Shown here: piece by piece, positions 9,227-18,009 of the stretch
How positions within the stretch are numbered: the stretch's first letter is position 1
Layout of the letters: each line of letters begins with the position of its first letter
Assembly (NCBI GenBank): GCA_963205235.1
Contig: CAUJIP010000066.1
Location: 1 to 52,894 of the forward strand
Direction of reading: 5' to 3'
Length of the DNA: 52,894 nucleotides
Origin: Pseudomonadota bacterium
GTDB taxonomy: Bacteria; Pseudomonadota; Alphaproteobacteria; Rhodobacterales; Rhodobacteraceae
Translations under genes and position numbers: made by a program
Notes under the pieces: generated by a model
Seen by the model: the letters and a program-made list of their open reading frames with translations, nothing else
Databases searched by the model: none
Told to the model about the DNA's origin: nothing

Positions 9227-9866
9227 CTGGCTGGTCACAGGAGCATCCCGCGGGCTTGGCCTCTGCCTTGTCCGCCAGCTTTCGGCCAGCGGCGCGCGCG
9301 TGCTTGCCCTGTCCCGCAGCACCGGACCTGCCCTTCCCGGCGTGACCCATGTCGCATATGACCAGTCGGATGCGGCCTCGATCACCGCTGCCGCGCAGGC
9401 CATTTCGACACCCATCGACTATGTCATCCACAATGCCGCCATTCGCGGTGATACCGGCGGATTGGCGAGCCTGACCGCAGACCATCTGGCCGAGGTCATG
9501 CGGATCAACGTCGCGGGGCCCCTTCTTCTGACGCGCGCTCTGCTTCCGCACCTGTCCCCAAGGGCCACGCTTGCCTTCATCTCCAGCCGCGCGGGGTCGT
9601 TCACCGAAGGCCACGATCCCGACGGCGACTATGCCTATTGCCTGTCAAAGGCCGCGCTGAACCGGGCAGTGGCCAAGCTTGCCGATGATCTGTCGTGCAG
9701 GGTTCTGGCCCTGCACCCCGGTTGGCTTCGTACCGACATGGGCGGGGACGAGGCCCCCGACGACCCCGAAACCGCCGCCGCCCGGATCCTGTCGCTGCTG
9801 GTCAATCCAAAGGGACCGCGAACCGGAAGCTATTGCGATTCCTACGGCAAACCGATCCTGCCTTAG
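9153..9866 (+). CDS. Short-chain dehydrogenase/reductase
   Basis: A classical SDR of roughly 225-237 residues. It has the nucleotide-binding WLVTGASRGLG motif, NAAIRG, a serine in FISSRAG and the YCLSK catalytic tyrosine-lysine pair. The domain begins only around nt 9225, so the start is uncertain. ATG 9153 is the first good in-frame start, TTG 9183 is another, and both overlap the permease end in a different frame. As the last gene of the operon it may oxidise or reduce an intermediate of the imported compound, for example a semialdehyde or a sugar. This is inference from position only. It ends 9 nt from the convergent flagellar operon. Confidence 0.85.
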   Translation: MSSSPSSPPALSPASNTGSATINASWLVTGASRGLGLCLVRQLSASGARVLALSRSTGPALPGVTHVAYDQSDAASITAAAQAISTPIDYVIHNAAIRGDTGGLASLTADHLAEVMRINVAGPLLLTRALLPHLSPRATLAFISSRAGSFTEGHDPDGDYAYCLSKAALNRAVAKLADDLSCRVLALHPGWLRTDMGGDEAPDDPETAAARILSLLVNPKGPRTGSYCDSYGKPILP

Positions 9867-9875
9867 GGGCAAAAC

Positions 9876-10232
9876 CTATTCACCCCCTATGCCCGTACGG
9901 GGCTTCATCGACTGCGCCAAACCGCTCAACGCCTCTCGCCGCCCAAAAGCCGTCTTCGCCTCATCCCGTGCGGTCAGCCAGTCCGCCGTCTGCCGGGCGA
10001 TCACAAGGTTCAACTCGCTGCGCCGCTGATCCGCCCAGCGCCGATAGGCCCATTCCGCCCGCGCGCCCGCGACCATTGGCAGATCGGCGGGCCTGGCCGC
10101 CTCATTGATCGCGGCAAGCTGGTCCCGGCTTCGCTCCAGCGCGCGACTGGCAGCCCGCATCTGGCCCAACCGATGATCCAGCGTCAGCTTCGCAAGCTCG
10201 GTCAGCCGGGCAAGATCCTTCGCTTTGCTCAT
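9876..10232 (-). CDS. FliJ-like coiled-coil protein of the flagellar cluster
   Basis: A 118-residue, charged, helix-rich protein without a signal peptide or membrane span (RLGQMRAASRALERSRDQLAAI and similar heptad-like stretches). Its start overlaps the flhB stop by 4 nt (ATGA), so it is translated as part of the flagellar export operon. Size, coiled-coil character and position fit a FliJ-type chaperone/escort or other soluble export component, but there is no signature that proves FliJ. It is the last gene of the - strand operon. Confidence 0.6.
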   Translation of the reverse strand: MSKAKDLARLTELAKLTLDHRLGQMRAASRALERSRDQLAAINEAARPADLPMVAGARAEWAYRRWADQRRSELNLVIARQTADWLTARDEAKTAFGRREALSGLAQSMKPRTGIGGE

Positions 10233-11311
10233 CTTTTCCGCGCCTTCTTCCGCATGGCATCGGCAAAGCGGACCGCCGCGGCGATGGCGCGGTAATGCTC
10301 CACCCGGATTTCCTGCCCAATCTCGACCGTGGCAAAAACCGCCCGTGCAGTTGGCGGATCGCTGTGAATCGGCACACCATGTTCCGCCGCGCGTTCGCGG
10401 ATGCGCGCGGCGATTTCATCCACGCCCTTGGCGACACAGATCGGTGCCTTGCCCTTGGTCCGATCCCAGCGGAGGGCCACGGCATAATGCGTCGGGTTCA
10501 CCACCACCACATCTGCCTTGGCAACGTCGGTCAGCATCCGGTTCGTCGCCACCTCTTGCGCGCGTTGCCTGCGGGCCGATTTCAGATGCGGATCGCCTTC
10601 GCTTTCCTTGAATTCATCCATCACCTCCTTGCGAGACATCCGGTTGCGCTGGCGGAACAGGTAGACCTGCCACAGGTAATCCACCCCGCCGATCACTACC
10701 GCCAACAGCAGAAGCACGACCAGAAATTCCTGGATCAGCTTTGTCAGAACCGCCGTCGAAAGGTTCGGAGCCATGTAGACGGTGGTTATGATCCTGTCGG
10801 CCCGTGAGGCGAGGAACAGATACAGCACCCCCGAAACAAGACACAGTTTCACGGCGCTTTTCGCAAACTCTACCAGTCCATCGATGCCGAACTTTTGCTT
10901 GGCCGTCGCCATCGGAGAGACGCGGGACAGTTTCGGCATCAATCGGTTGGGTGCGAAGACGAACCCCTTTGTCGCCACGACAACCGTCAGAACCAAAAGC
11001 GGCGGCAGGCCAAGCAGCGCCAGGGGTGGCCCGGCAAATGCAAGCAGCAGGCCACCGATCTGGCCTTCGGCCCCGCCCGACCCAACCAGACGCGCCAAAC
11101 GGGCGGAATGGTCCAAAAGGACAATCCCCGCCTCACCCGCAGACTGAACCGCCCAGCCACCCAACGCATAGAGCGACAGAAGAAAGCCACCGATCCCCGC
11201 CGCAGTCAGAAGATCGACCGAGCGCGGAACATCCCCCTGCTTCCGCGCCTCGATCAGCTTTTGCGGCGTGGCCTCGTGTTCCTTGTCCTGGTCGTCTTCG
11301 CCCTGGCTCAT
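10229..11311 (-). CDS. flhB: Flagellar type III export protein FlhB
   Basis: A 360-residue inner-membrane export switch protein. It has the typical N-terminus (EATPQKLIEARKQGDVPRS), four hydrophobic segments, and the cytoplasmic autocleavage motif NPTH (N272-H275) followed by YAVALRW. FlhB cleaves itself between N and P to switch substrate class from rod/hook to filament. ATGA-type overlaps with fliR upstream and the fliJ-like gene downstream indicate translational coupling. Confidence 0.96.
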   Translation of the reverse strand: MSQGEDDQDKEHEATPQKLIEARKQGDVPRSVDLLTAAGIGGFLLSLYALGGWAVQSAGEAGIVLLDHSARLARLVGSGGAEGQIGGLLLAFAGPPLALLGLPPLLVLTVVVATKGFVFAPNRLMPKLSRVSPMATAKQKFGIDGLVEFAKSAVKLCLVSGVLYLFLASRADRIITTVYMAPNLSTAVLTKLIQEFLVVLLLLAVVIGGVDYLWQVYLFRQRNRMSRKEVMDEFKESEGDPHLKSARRQRAQEVATNRMLTDVAKADVVVVNPTHYAVALRWDRTKGKAPICVAKGVDEIAARIRERAAEHGVPIHSDPPTARAVFATVEIGQEIRVEHYRAIAAAVRFADAMRKKARKR

Positions 11312-12090
11312 GGCGGGCCCCGGAACGGATCGGCCAGATGGTCGTGAAACGCACCAAGCCAGACGGACAGCAGAACCGGCGCGACCACCGCCAAAAGCGC
11401 AAGCGCCCCCAACGTCAGCGCCGGTGCGCCCACCATCGACACCATCAGTTGCGGCATGGCCCGGTTGATCGCGCCAAGGGCAAGGTTATAGATCATCCCG
11501 GCGATGACAAACGGGGCCGCAAGCGAAAAGGCCAAGGCAAAAGTCCGGCCCACCAGCGCCAGACCCCAGTCCGCTGCAATCCCTGCATCCGGAAACAGGC
11601 CGGGCGGCAAGATGTCATAGCTTACGACAACAAGCTCTGCCGCGCGAACATGCAGCCCAGCAGCCATGGCCAGCGCGATCCCGGCCATCGTCAGCAGGTT
11701 GCCAATCGCTGGCTGCGGCTCTGGTCCAGCCCCGCCGAAAAGCTGCGACAGGGTCGTAGCCTGCGCGATGATCGCAGCGGCCGTCTGCAGCCCCAGCAGG
11801 AACAGCCGCATCCCGACCCCCAGGATCAGGCCTGCCACCGCCTCGGCACCCAGCATCGCCATGTCGGGGCCAGACCCGGCCACCGGCAACCTCTCGGCAA
11901 GGATCGGCGTGATTGCCACGCTAAAAGCCAAAGCCAGCGCCAGCTTCACCCGCTGCGGCACTGCCGTTTCACCAATGCCGGGCATCAGCGCGACCATCGC
12001 CCCGACCCGCAGAAAAACCAGAACCGCCGTCCAGGCCACCCCTTCGGCAAGGTCAAGCAATCCCGAAAGTTCGGTGATTATCCCATTCAT
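11308..12090 (-). CDS. fliR: Flagellar export apparatus protein FliR
   Basis: A 260-residue multi-spanning membrane protein of FliR length, with the N-terminal segments FLRVGAMVALMPGIGE and VPQRVKLALALAFSVAITP. It is one component of the FliPQR export gate. It overlaps flhA (upstream) and flhB (downstream) by 4 nt each. fliQ, which often lies beside fliR, is absent here; fliP is encoded on the opposite strand at 22037. Confidence 0.94.
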   Translation of the reverse strand: MNGIITELSGLLDLAEGVAWTAVLVFLRVGAMVALMPGIGETAVPQRVKLALALAFSVAITPILAERLPVAGSGPDMAMLGAEAVAGLILGVGMRLFLLGLQTAAAIIAQATTLSQLFGGAGPEPQPAIGNLLTMAGIALAMAAGLHVRAAELVVVSYDILPPGLFPDAGIAADWGLALVGRTFALAFSLAAPFVIAGMIYNLALGAINRAMPQLMVSMVGAPALTLGALALLAVVAPVLLSVWLGAFHDHLADPFRGPP

Positions 12091-14162
12091 GCCGGGATCT
12101 GCCCGATCAGGGCGGGGCGGGCCTCGGTGCCGATCTCCTCATAGGACAGCACCGGCATCTGCAACCCCTTGGCCTGTACGACAGTCCGCAGGAACCTGCG
12201 CCGCGCGACCGAGGTGACCAGCGCCGGATAGACCCCCCCCTCTGCCGCGCGGTTGACCCGTTCAGTCAACCCATTGGCCAGCCGCGCAAAAAGCTCAGGC
12301 GGCAAGGCCACATCTCGCTGCCCGCGATCACCGTCGATCTGATAGCTGGCGAAGGTCTTTTCCCAATCCGGCGCAAGCTGGATCAGCGGCACCGTGCCAT
12401 CGGTCCGCTTCAGATCGGAAATGATCTGAAATCCCAGCCGCTGCCGGACATGTTCGCAGATTGCCTCGGGCGAACCGAAAGGCCGCGCTTCGGCCACCGC
12501 TTCCAGGATCAGCGGCAGGTTCCGGATCGAGACCCGTTCATCCAGCAAAAGCCGCAGCACCGCATGCAAAAGATCGATTGGCACCTTTTCGGGCAAAAGC
12601 TCGTCCAGCAAGCGGCGGTTCGCCTCGGCTCGTATCGGATCAGACAGCCGCACAAATTCATCGAGAAGCCGCCGCAACCCGCGCAGGGTCAACAGCCGCG
12701 ACAGGTTGGCCTTCAGAACCTCCAGCAGGTGCGTCGCCAGAACCTCGGTCGGCGAGACGACCGTCAGGCCCGAAAGGGCCGCATCCTCTTGCTGATCCGG
12801 CAGGATCCAGCGCGCCGGGGCGGCATAGACCGGCTCTTTCACATCCAGACCATCCGGCGCCAGAATTCCATCGGACAAAAGCACCAGAACCCGGTCTGGG
12901 AACAGCCGGTCCGCCACCCTCTCAACCCCCTGCAGCCGAATGCGATAGGAACCGGCTGGCAGGCTTGCCTCATCCGTCAGGCGAATCTCGGGCAGGATGA
13001 AGCCAAAGGCCGTGGCCACATGGTTGCGCATGTTGGCGATCCGGCTGTCCAGACCCGTCGCAGGGTCAAGCACCATGGCAACCAGGTTCGGCGCGAATTC
13101 GATATGGATGTCATCGAAATCAAGCACATCGCCGATGGTCTTCTGCCGCGCCGGTTCGATCACGGCGGGCGGGCGGGCATCGGGCCGCGCCGCCTTGCGG
13201 GCCTGCAGGAAGGCCGTTGTTCCAAGACCACCCGCGGCCAGGATGAAGGGCAGGAACGGCATCCCCGGCACCAGTGCAAACAGCGCCATCAGCCCCGCCA
13301 CCGTGCCCAACGCGCCGGGATAGCGGCCAAGCTGCGCGAAAAAGCTGATGTCCGCCGCGCCCTTCTGACTGCCCTTGGTCAAAAGCAGTGCCGCCGCGAC
13401 CGATATGATCACTGCCGGAATCTGGCTGACCAGTCCGTCCCCGACCGTCAGGATCGTATAGGTCTGGATCGCGGTTGCCGTGTCCAGACCGTGGATCAGG
13501 ACCCCGACAATCAGCCCGACGACAATGTTCAGCCCCGTGATCAACAGACCGGCAATCGCATCGCCCTTGACGAATTTCGACGCCCCATCCAGCGAGCCGA
13601 AAAAGTTCGTCTCGGCCAATTCCAGCTCTCGCCGTCGTTTCGCCTCGGCATGGTCGATTGCCCCTGCAGACATGTCGGCATCAATCGCCAACTGGCGTCC
13701 CGGCATCCCATCCAGCGCAAAGCGGGCGCCAACTTCGGCCATCCGGCCAGCACCCTTTGTGATCACGATGAAATTCACGATCAGAATGACGATAAAGATC
13801 ACAAGGCCCAGCACAAGATTGCCGCCCATGATGAACTCGGCAAAGCCTTCGATCACATGACCCGCCGCGTCAGTTCCGGTGTGACCCTCGCCAATGATCA
13901 GCTTGGTCGAAGAGACGTTCAGCGAAAGCCGCAGCAAGAGCGAGGCCAGCAGGATCGTCGGAAAGGCCGAAAAATCCAGCGGCCGGTCGATGAACAGCGT
14001 GACCGTCAGCATCAGGATCGCCAAGGCGAAGGAAATCGCCAGCCCGATGTCCAGCATCCAGGCCGGGATTGGCAGGACCATGATGACGATTATCGCCATC
14101 AGACCCAACGCCAGCAGAATTGTCGGGCGGAAGATCGATGACAGCGTTAGCGTCTTCAACAT
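12087..14162 (-). CDS. flhA: Flagellar export gate protein FlhA
   Basis: A 691-residue protein with the FlhA layout. Eight hydrophobic segments lie in the first ~310 residues, with the cytoplasmic loop GAGRMAEVGARFALDGMPG plus the charged AEAKRRRELE region. The soluble C-terminal domain follows and docks export chaperones. It forms the nonameric ring of the type III export gate that uses the proton gradient. The start follows the transglycosylase stop by 1 nt and the end overlaps fliR by 4 nt. Confidence 0.97.
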   Translation of the reverse strand: MLKTLTLSSIFRPTILLALGLMAIIVIMVLPIPAWMLDIGLAISFALAILMLTVTLFIDRPLDFSAFPTILLASLLLRLSLNVSSTKLIIGEGHTGTDAAGHVIEGFAEFIMGGNLVLGLVIFIVILIVNFIVITKGAGRMAEVGARFALDGMPGRQLAIDADMSAGAIDHAEAKRRRELELAETNFFGSLDGASKFVKGDAIAGLLITGLNIVVGLIVGVLIHGLDTATAIQTYTILTVGDGLVSQIPAVIISVAAALLLTKGSQKGAADISFFAQLGRYPGALGTVAGLMALFALVPGMPFLPFILAAGGLGTTAFLQARKAARPDARPPAVIEPARQKTIGDVLDFDDIHIEFAPNLVAMVLDPATGLDSRIANMRNHVATAFGFILPEIRLTDEASLPAGSYRIRLQGVERVADRLFPDRVLVLLSDGILAPDGLDVKEPVYAAPARWILPDQQEDAALSGLTVVSPTEVLATHLLEVLKANLSRLLTLRGLRRLLDEFVRLSDPIRAEANRRLLDELLPEKVPIDLLHAVLRLLLDERVSIRNLPLILEAVAEARPFGSPEAICEHVRQRLGFQIISDLKRTDGTVPLIQLAPDWEKTFASYQIDGDRGQRDVALPPELFARLANGLTERVNRAAEGGVYPALVTSVARRRFLRTVVQAKGLQMPVLSYEEIGTEARPALIGQIPA

Positions 14163-14163
14163 C

Positions 14164-14844
14164 TCACGGATCCCCGATCAGCCGGATCCCGCCCGGAGTT
14201 GCCGGGACAAGCGATCCGGCGCTTCCCCCTTGCCCGGCGATCAGCAGTGGAAACCGGTTCGGCCTTGCCTCGTCCAATGGGGGCAGGTCGGGTTCGGCAC
14301 CAGCAAGCTTAGTCCAGGTTTCGTCAAACCGCGTTTCATAGCGGTCGGCGGCTTCCGGAGTTGCCGAGTGATAGGCGGCAGCGGCAGCTGACCAATCGCC
14401 GGTTTCCGCGTATTTCTCGGCCAGAAACTCTGCTGCATAGGCCGCATTCCGGGACGGGTCGAGCATGTCTTCGACCGACTGGAACGCCCCCGCATGCCAG
14501 TAGAGGTTCAGTTGGAAACACCCGATGTCGACATTGGTCACCCCGGCCTGCAGCGCGGAATAGACGAGGTTCGCCGCATCTTCCGCCGTGTCCGACCACT
14601 GCCCTTCGCCGGCAATGGCGACCGTCCAAGGCCATGGCTGGCCATCGCGTCCGGTTTCGACGACCGATATCGCAAGCAACACGTCATACGGAACGCCGGT
14701 CTGATCCGCCGCATTGGCTGCCGCCTGTAGGCACAGGTCGGCATCCTCCGGATCCGCATTTGCCTGCGCTGCAAGAACCATCGCGCAAAGCGTGATCAGG
14801 CTGGATGCGGAAATTGCAGGGAAACTTGGCATTCCGGCCCCCAT
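14164..14844 (-). CDS. Secreted SLT-family lytic transglycosylase of the flagellar cluster
   Basis: About 226 residues, with a signal peptide (hydrophobic LITLCAMVLAAQANA, cleavage near residue 30). The lysozyme-like SLT fold has its catalytic glutamate in ISVVETGRDG (E63 counting from the 14844 start) and the GCFQLNLYWH block in place of the usual GLMQ. The C-terminal AAYAAEFLAEKY and AAAAYHSATP helices are typical of the family. It probably opens peptidoglycan locally so the rod can cross the wall, a role known for dedicated flagellar transglycosylases. ATG 14844 and ATG 14832 are both possible starts; the reading frame runs further upstream but that part reads as non-coding. Confidence 0.85.
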   Translation of the reverse strand: MGAGMPSFPAISASSLITLCAMVLAAQANADPEDADLCLQAAANAADQTGVPYDVLLAISVVETGRDGQPWPWTVAIAGEGQWSDTAEDAANLVYSALQAGVTNVDIGCFQLNLYWHAGAFQSVEDMLDPSRNAAYAAEFLAEKYAETGDWSAAAAAYHSATPEAADRYETRFDETWTKLAGAEPDLPPLDEARPNRFPLLIAGQGGSAGSLVPATPGGIRLIGDP

Positions 14845-14911
14845 CGCACCGGACTTTCTGACCGGGGCTGACCAAAGACTAGGGGATGAATCTTTCCAAG
14901 CGGTTAGCGTT

Positions 14912-17065
14912 TCATGGTTCGGGGGCGGTAACACCCGAAAGAAGTGCCTCGATTGTGGCGCGCGAACTTGCGCTTGCCTCGACAATCGCGGCCCCTCGGG
15001 CAAGCGGGCCGACGGCCAGCGGCTGCTCTTGGTCGATGACCGCGGCAGCACTGCCCCAAAGCGGGGCATCGGCTGCCTGCAGATCGCTCCAGGCCCCTTC
15101 CCACGCCGCCAGCCGGAGCGCCTCATCAGGCAGGCCGGCGGCGGTATAGGCCTCACGCGCGGTGGAAATCTGACCAAGCCGGACCATCGCCTGGGCCTTG
15201 ATCGTCTCATCTTCTGGCGTACTAAGTCCATCAAGCAGGGCCAAAGTCTGCCGCGCATCGCCACGCGAAAGTTCGGCTAAGGCCGCAACCCTGCGTTTGT
15301 CAGCCCCGTCTTCGGGCCCTGTGGGCCCCAACCAGACCAGGGCTGCATCCGGAAACCCAAGCCCGACGAGGCGCCGGGCAACCGCGATGGCGACCTCGGG
15401 GGTCACAGCCGGTTTGTCCTGCCCCGACACGACCGGAATCGCCCGCCGCAGAAACGCATCGTCCTCGGCCAAGGCCACAGCCACCTGCCAAAGGTCCGAA
15501 GTCTGCAACGACTGCGTTTCGGCGGTGTGGAAACCAGATTCGGTCTGGCCGGAAAGCAGTTCGGCCAAGGCAAGCGCCCGGACGAACCCCGCTCGCCCGT
15601 CCGGCGTCGCAATCTCCCCCTCAAAGCTCCGCAACACTTCGGCAGCTTCCGGAGTCATCGGCTCGACCTGGCGGAAGTGCGCTTCGACAAGGGCGATCCA
15701 TTCCTCGACCCCAGTGCCGTCTTCGGCAATTGCCGTCGTCGCATGGTCCCGTGCCGCCTCGGGCTCTCCGCCATGCAGATCGGCTTCCGCATCCAGAAGC
15801 GCCACGGTTGCGGGGGCGATGTCAGGTGTCCGCTCTATCGCATTGCGAACGATCCGAGCCGATTCACCGTCGCCCTGGGCCAGTAGCCGTTCGGCCAGAC
15901 CGGCACCAAGCGCCGCGCGAAGATGTGGGGGCAGGGCCAGAAAGTGACGAACCATGGCATCGATGTCTATCACCGCCCCCGGCGGAATCTCGGCTTGCGC
16001 CAAAGCGGCCCACAATGCGGCAGCCCCGTCGCAGGCCAGCATGTTCAGGAAGGGGGACTGGGGATCTGTTTCGCCTTCGACCAGCCGCGACAAGGACTGC
16101 AGGATGGCCAGATCCTCGGGCGGCGCGGTGCCGGACAGAAGCTTGGCATATTGCGCGGCTTCGGCCCCGAACCCAAGATAGAGGTGCAGCCGCACGGCAT
16201 GCAGGGTTGCCTTGGGATCAAGAAGATCAAACTCTCCGTACAGGCCCGAGCGCGCCTCGGCCAGAAGGTCAAGAGGTGCCCGCCCCGCCCCCCATTCGGC
16301 AAGGGCAAGCTGGTCATCGGCGATGCAGGCTTGCCCTTCCGGCGTCCGTCCATCCCTGCCCTCGGCCGTTGCCGCAATTGCCGCATCTTCCGGCGGGCCG
16401 ATGTGGATTTGCGACCAGGGCAGGGTTCCGCGATCCACCGGCTCGTTCTCGGGTGGCTTTCCGGGCAAAGCCATGTCGACAACACCCTGCGCTGCGCCCC
16501 GGCTGATTTCCTCAAGCAATTCGGCGCGCAACGGATCAAGCGACACCCCGCCGGTCGGAAGCGGAATTTCAGCGGTCTCGGAACCGGGACTTCTTGCCGC
16601 AAGCGGATCAAGCCAGTCATAGGCTGGCAGAGCGCCAGACGCAGCAATTGGGCTGGGGCTTTCCGCTAATGGCGGTTGGAAGACCAGTTCAAAGGTTGAT
16701 CCTTTGGGGGCCGGACCCGGCTTGATGTCCAGAACGATCACCCCCGGCTGGTATTCGAACGGAAAGACATGGCAGGCGCACGCCAGTGTCAGTTGCAGCG
16801 CGCCAGTCTCGGGATCGGTCCGCAAGGCCTGCAGTCGGCTTTTCGGGATCCGGTCCCAAACTGTCGAAATGTCGAAAACCGGCTGCGAGTCGGATAGGGT
16901 CGCAAAGCCATAGCCCATCGGTGTGCGGCCCAGGGTCCAATCCTGATCGGACGAAAGCTCGACCACCAGACGGGTAAAATCCGCATGCTCGCCGGAATAG
17001 ACCCGGGCGCCATCAGACAGGGCAGGGCCCGCCAGCAGCATGAAAGCGGCAAGAAAGCGGATCAT
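14912..17065 (-). CDS. Large periplasmic TPR-like protein in the flagellar motor operon
   Basis: 717 residues with a signal peptide (MIRFLAAFMLLAGPALS). An N-terminal ~110-residue beta-rich module (VVELSSDQDWTLG, AMIN-like in feel) is followed by a Pro-rich linker (~115-250). A long alpha-helical part then carries TPR/SEL-type helix pairs from ~260 to the end. The function is not known. Its start overlaps the motA stop by 4 nt, so it is produced together with the stator. A MotE-like protein, a chaperone of the periplasmic stator partner MotC in rhizobia, is encoded two genes upstream. A role as a periplasmic stator or disc partner is therefore plausible, but that is inference. Confidence 0.85.
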   Translation of the reverse strand: MIRFLAAFMLLAGPALSDGARVYSGEHADFTRLVVELSSDQDWTLGRTPMGYGFATLSDSQPVFDISTVWDRIPKSRLQALRTDPETGALQLTLACACHVFPFEYQPGVIVLDIKPGPAPKGSTFELVFQPPLAESPSPIAASGALPAYDWLDPLAARSPGSETAEIPLPTGGVSLDPLRAELLEEISRGAAQGVVDMALPGKPPENEPVDRGTLPWSQIHIGPPEDAAIAATAEGRDGRTPEGQACIADDQLALAEWGAGRAPLDLLAEARSGLYGEFDLLDPKATLHAVRLHLYLGFGAEAAQYAKLLSGTAPPEDLAILQSLSRLVEGETDPQSPFLNMLACDGAAALWAALAQAEIPPGAVIDIDAMVRHFLALPPHLRAALGAGLAERLLAQGDGESARIVRNAIERTPDIAPATVALLDAEADLHGGEPEAARDHATTAIAEDGTGVEEWIALVEAHFRQVEPMTPEAAEVLRSFEGEIATPDGRAGFVRALALAELLSGQTESGFHTAETQSLQTSDLWQVAVALAEDDAFLRRAIPVVSGQDKPAVTPEVAIAVARRLVGLGFPDAALVWLGPTGPEDGADKRRVAALAELSRGDARQTLALLDGLSTPEDETIKAQAMVRLGQISTAREAYTAAGLPDEALRLAAWEGAWSDLQAADAPLWGSAAAVIDQEQPLAVGPLARGAAIVEASASSRATIEALLSGVTAPEP

Positions 17066-17931
17066 GCGGCGTCCTGCTTCAGGTTTCGCATCGCCTCCTC
17101 CAGATCGCTGAACCCCGGGCGAACGGCATGGGGGGTATTCTGGCGACCAACCTCGATGCAGATGTTCGGCGGGTGGCGATGCAGGTTGGCGATCAGCACC
17201 TCGCGGATCAGCTGATAGAAATGAATGTCTTCCTCGACCACGGTCTTTACCCGCGCGGCGAAGGGACCCATCAGGCCATAGGCAAGAAAGACGCCAAGAA
17301 AGGTTCCGACCAGCGCGCCACCGATCATCTTGCCCAGCACCTCAGGCGGCTGGTCGATCGCACCCATCGTCTTGATCACGCCCAGAACTGCCGCGACAAT
17401 CCCAAGCGCAGGCAGCGCGTCTGCCACAGTCTGCAGGGCGTGGCTTGAGTGCATCGCGTGGTTCAACGTCGCCTCCATCCGCTTGTCCAGCACTTCCTCG
17501 ACCTGATGCGGGTCGTCATAGTTCATCGACGCGGCCCGCAATGTGTCGCAGATCAGATCAATCGCCTCATGGTCGTGCTGGATCTTTGGATATTTGCTGA
17601 AAATCGCGGATGTTTCAGGCGATTCGACATGTTCCTCAAGCCCGACGGGGTTGGCGCGCGCCAGGCGGATCAGTTCGAACAGCAGGCACAGAAGATCACG
17701 GTAGTCGGCGGTCTTCCATTTCGCGCCTTTGAAGACCTTGCCGATGTCCTTCAGCGCATGCTTGACCGAGGCCATGTCATTCGAGATCAGAAAGGCCCCG
17801 ATCGCCGCGCCGCCGATCATGATCATCTCGAACGGCAGGGCCTTCAGGATGATGCCCATCTTGCCCCCGGCCAGTACATAGCCGCCGAAAACCATGATGA
17901 GGATGACGGCGATGCCGACAAAGCCAAGCAT
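17062..17931 (-). CDS. motA: Flagellar motor stator protein MotA
   Basis: 289 residues. Four transmembrane segments are visible: residues 1-20, ~30-50, ~195-220 and ~230-255. The large cytoplasmic loop is rich in charged residues that contact FliG, and PALGIVAAVLGVIKTMG plus the IGGALVGTFLGVFLAYG block are typical of MotA. It conducts ions together with MotB. motB is not in the window. The end overlaps the periplasmic TPR gene by 4 nt. Confidence 0.95.
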   Translation of the reverse strand: MLGFVGIAVILIMVFGGYVLAGGKMGIILKALPFEMIMIGGAAIGAFLISNDMASVKHALKDIGKVFKGAKWKTADYRDLLCLLFELIRLARANPVGLEEHVESPETSAIFSKYPKIQHDHEAIDLICDTLRAASMNYDDPHQVEEVLDKRMEATLNHAMHSSHALQTVADALPALGIVAAVLGVIKTMGAIDQPPEVLGKMIGGALVGTFLGVFLAYGLMGPFAARVKTVVEEDIHFYQLIREVLIANLHRHPPNICIEVGRQNTPHAVRPGFSDLEEAMRNLKQDAA

Positions 17932-18009
17932 ATCTGGATCCTGAAGTTGCCTTTCGGGCAGTATCCCGGCCCGAGGTTAAGGTTTCGTCTCTGGCCGCCG
18001 GGAATTCTG

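Noticed and set aside
12450-14141. 563-codon + strand ORF opposite flhA
   Set aside because: The - strand encodes a clear FlhA; the opposite ORF is Arg/Gln-rich low-complexity sequence.
17932-18009. CtrA box between motE-like gene and motA
   Set aside because: Only one TTAA half is present (in GAGGTTAAGG); the second half at N7 spacing is missing.
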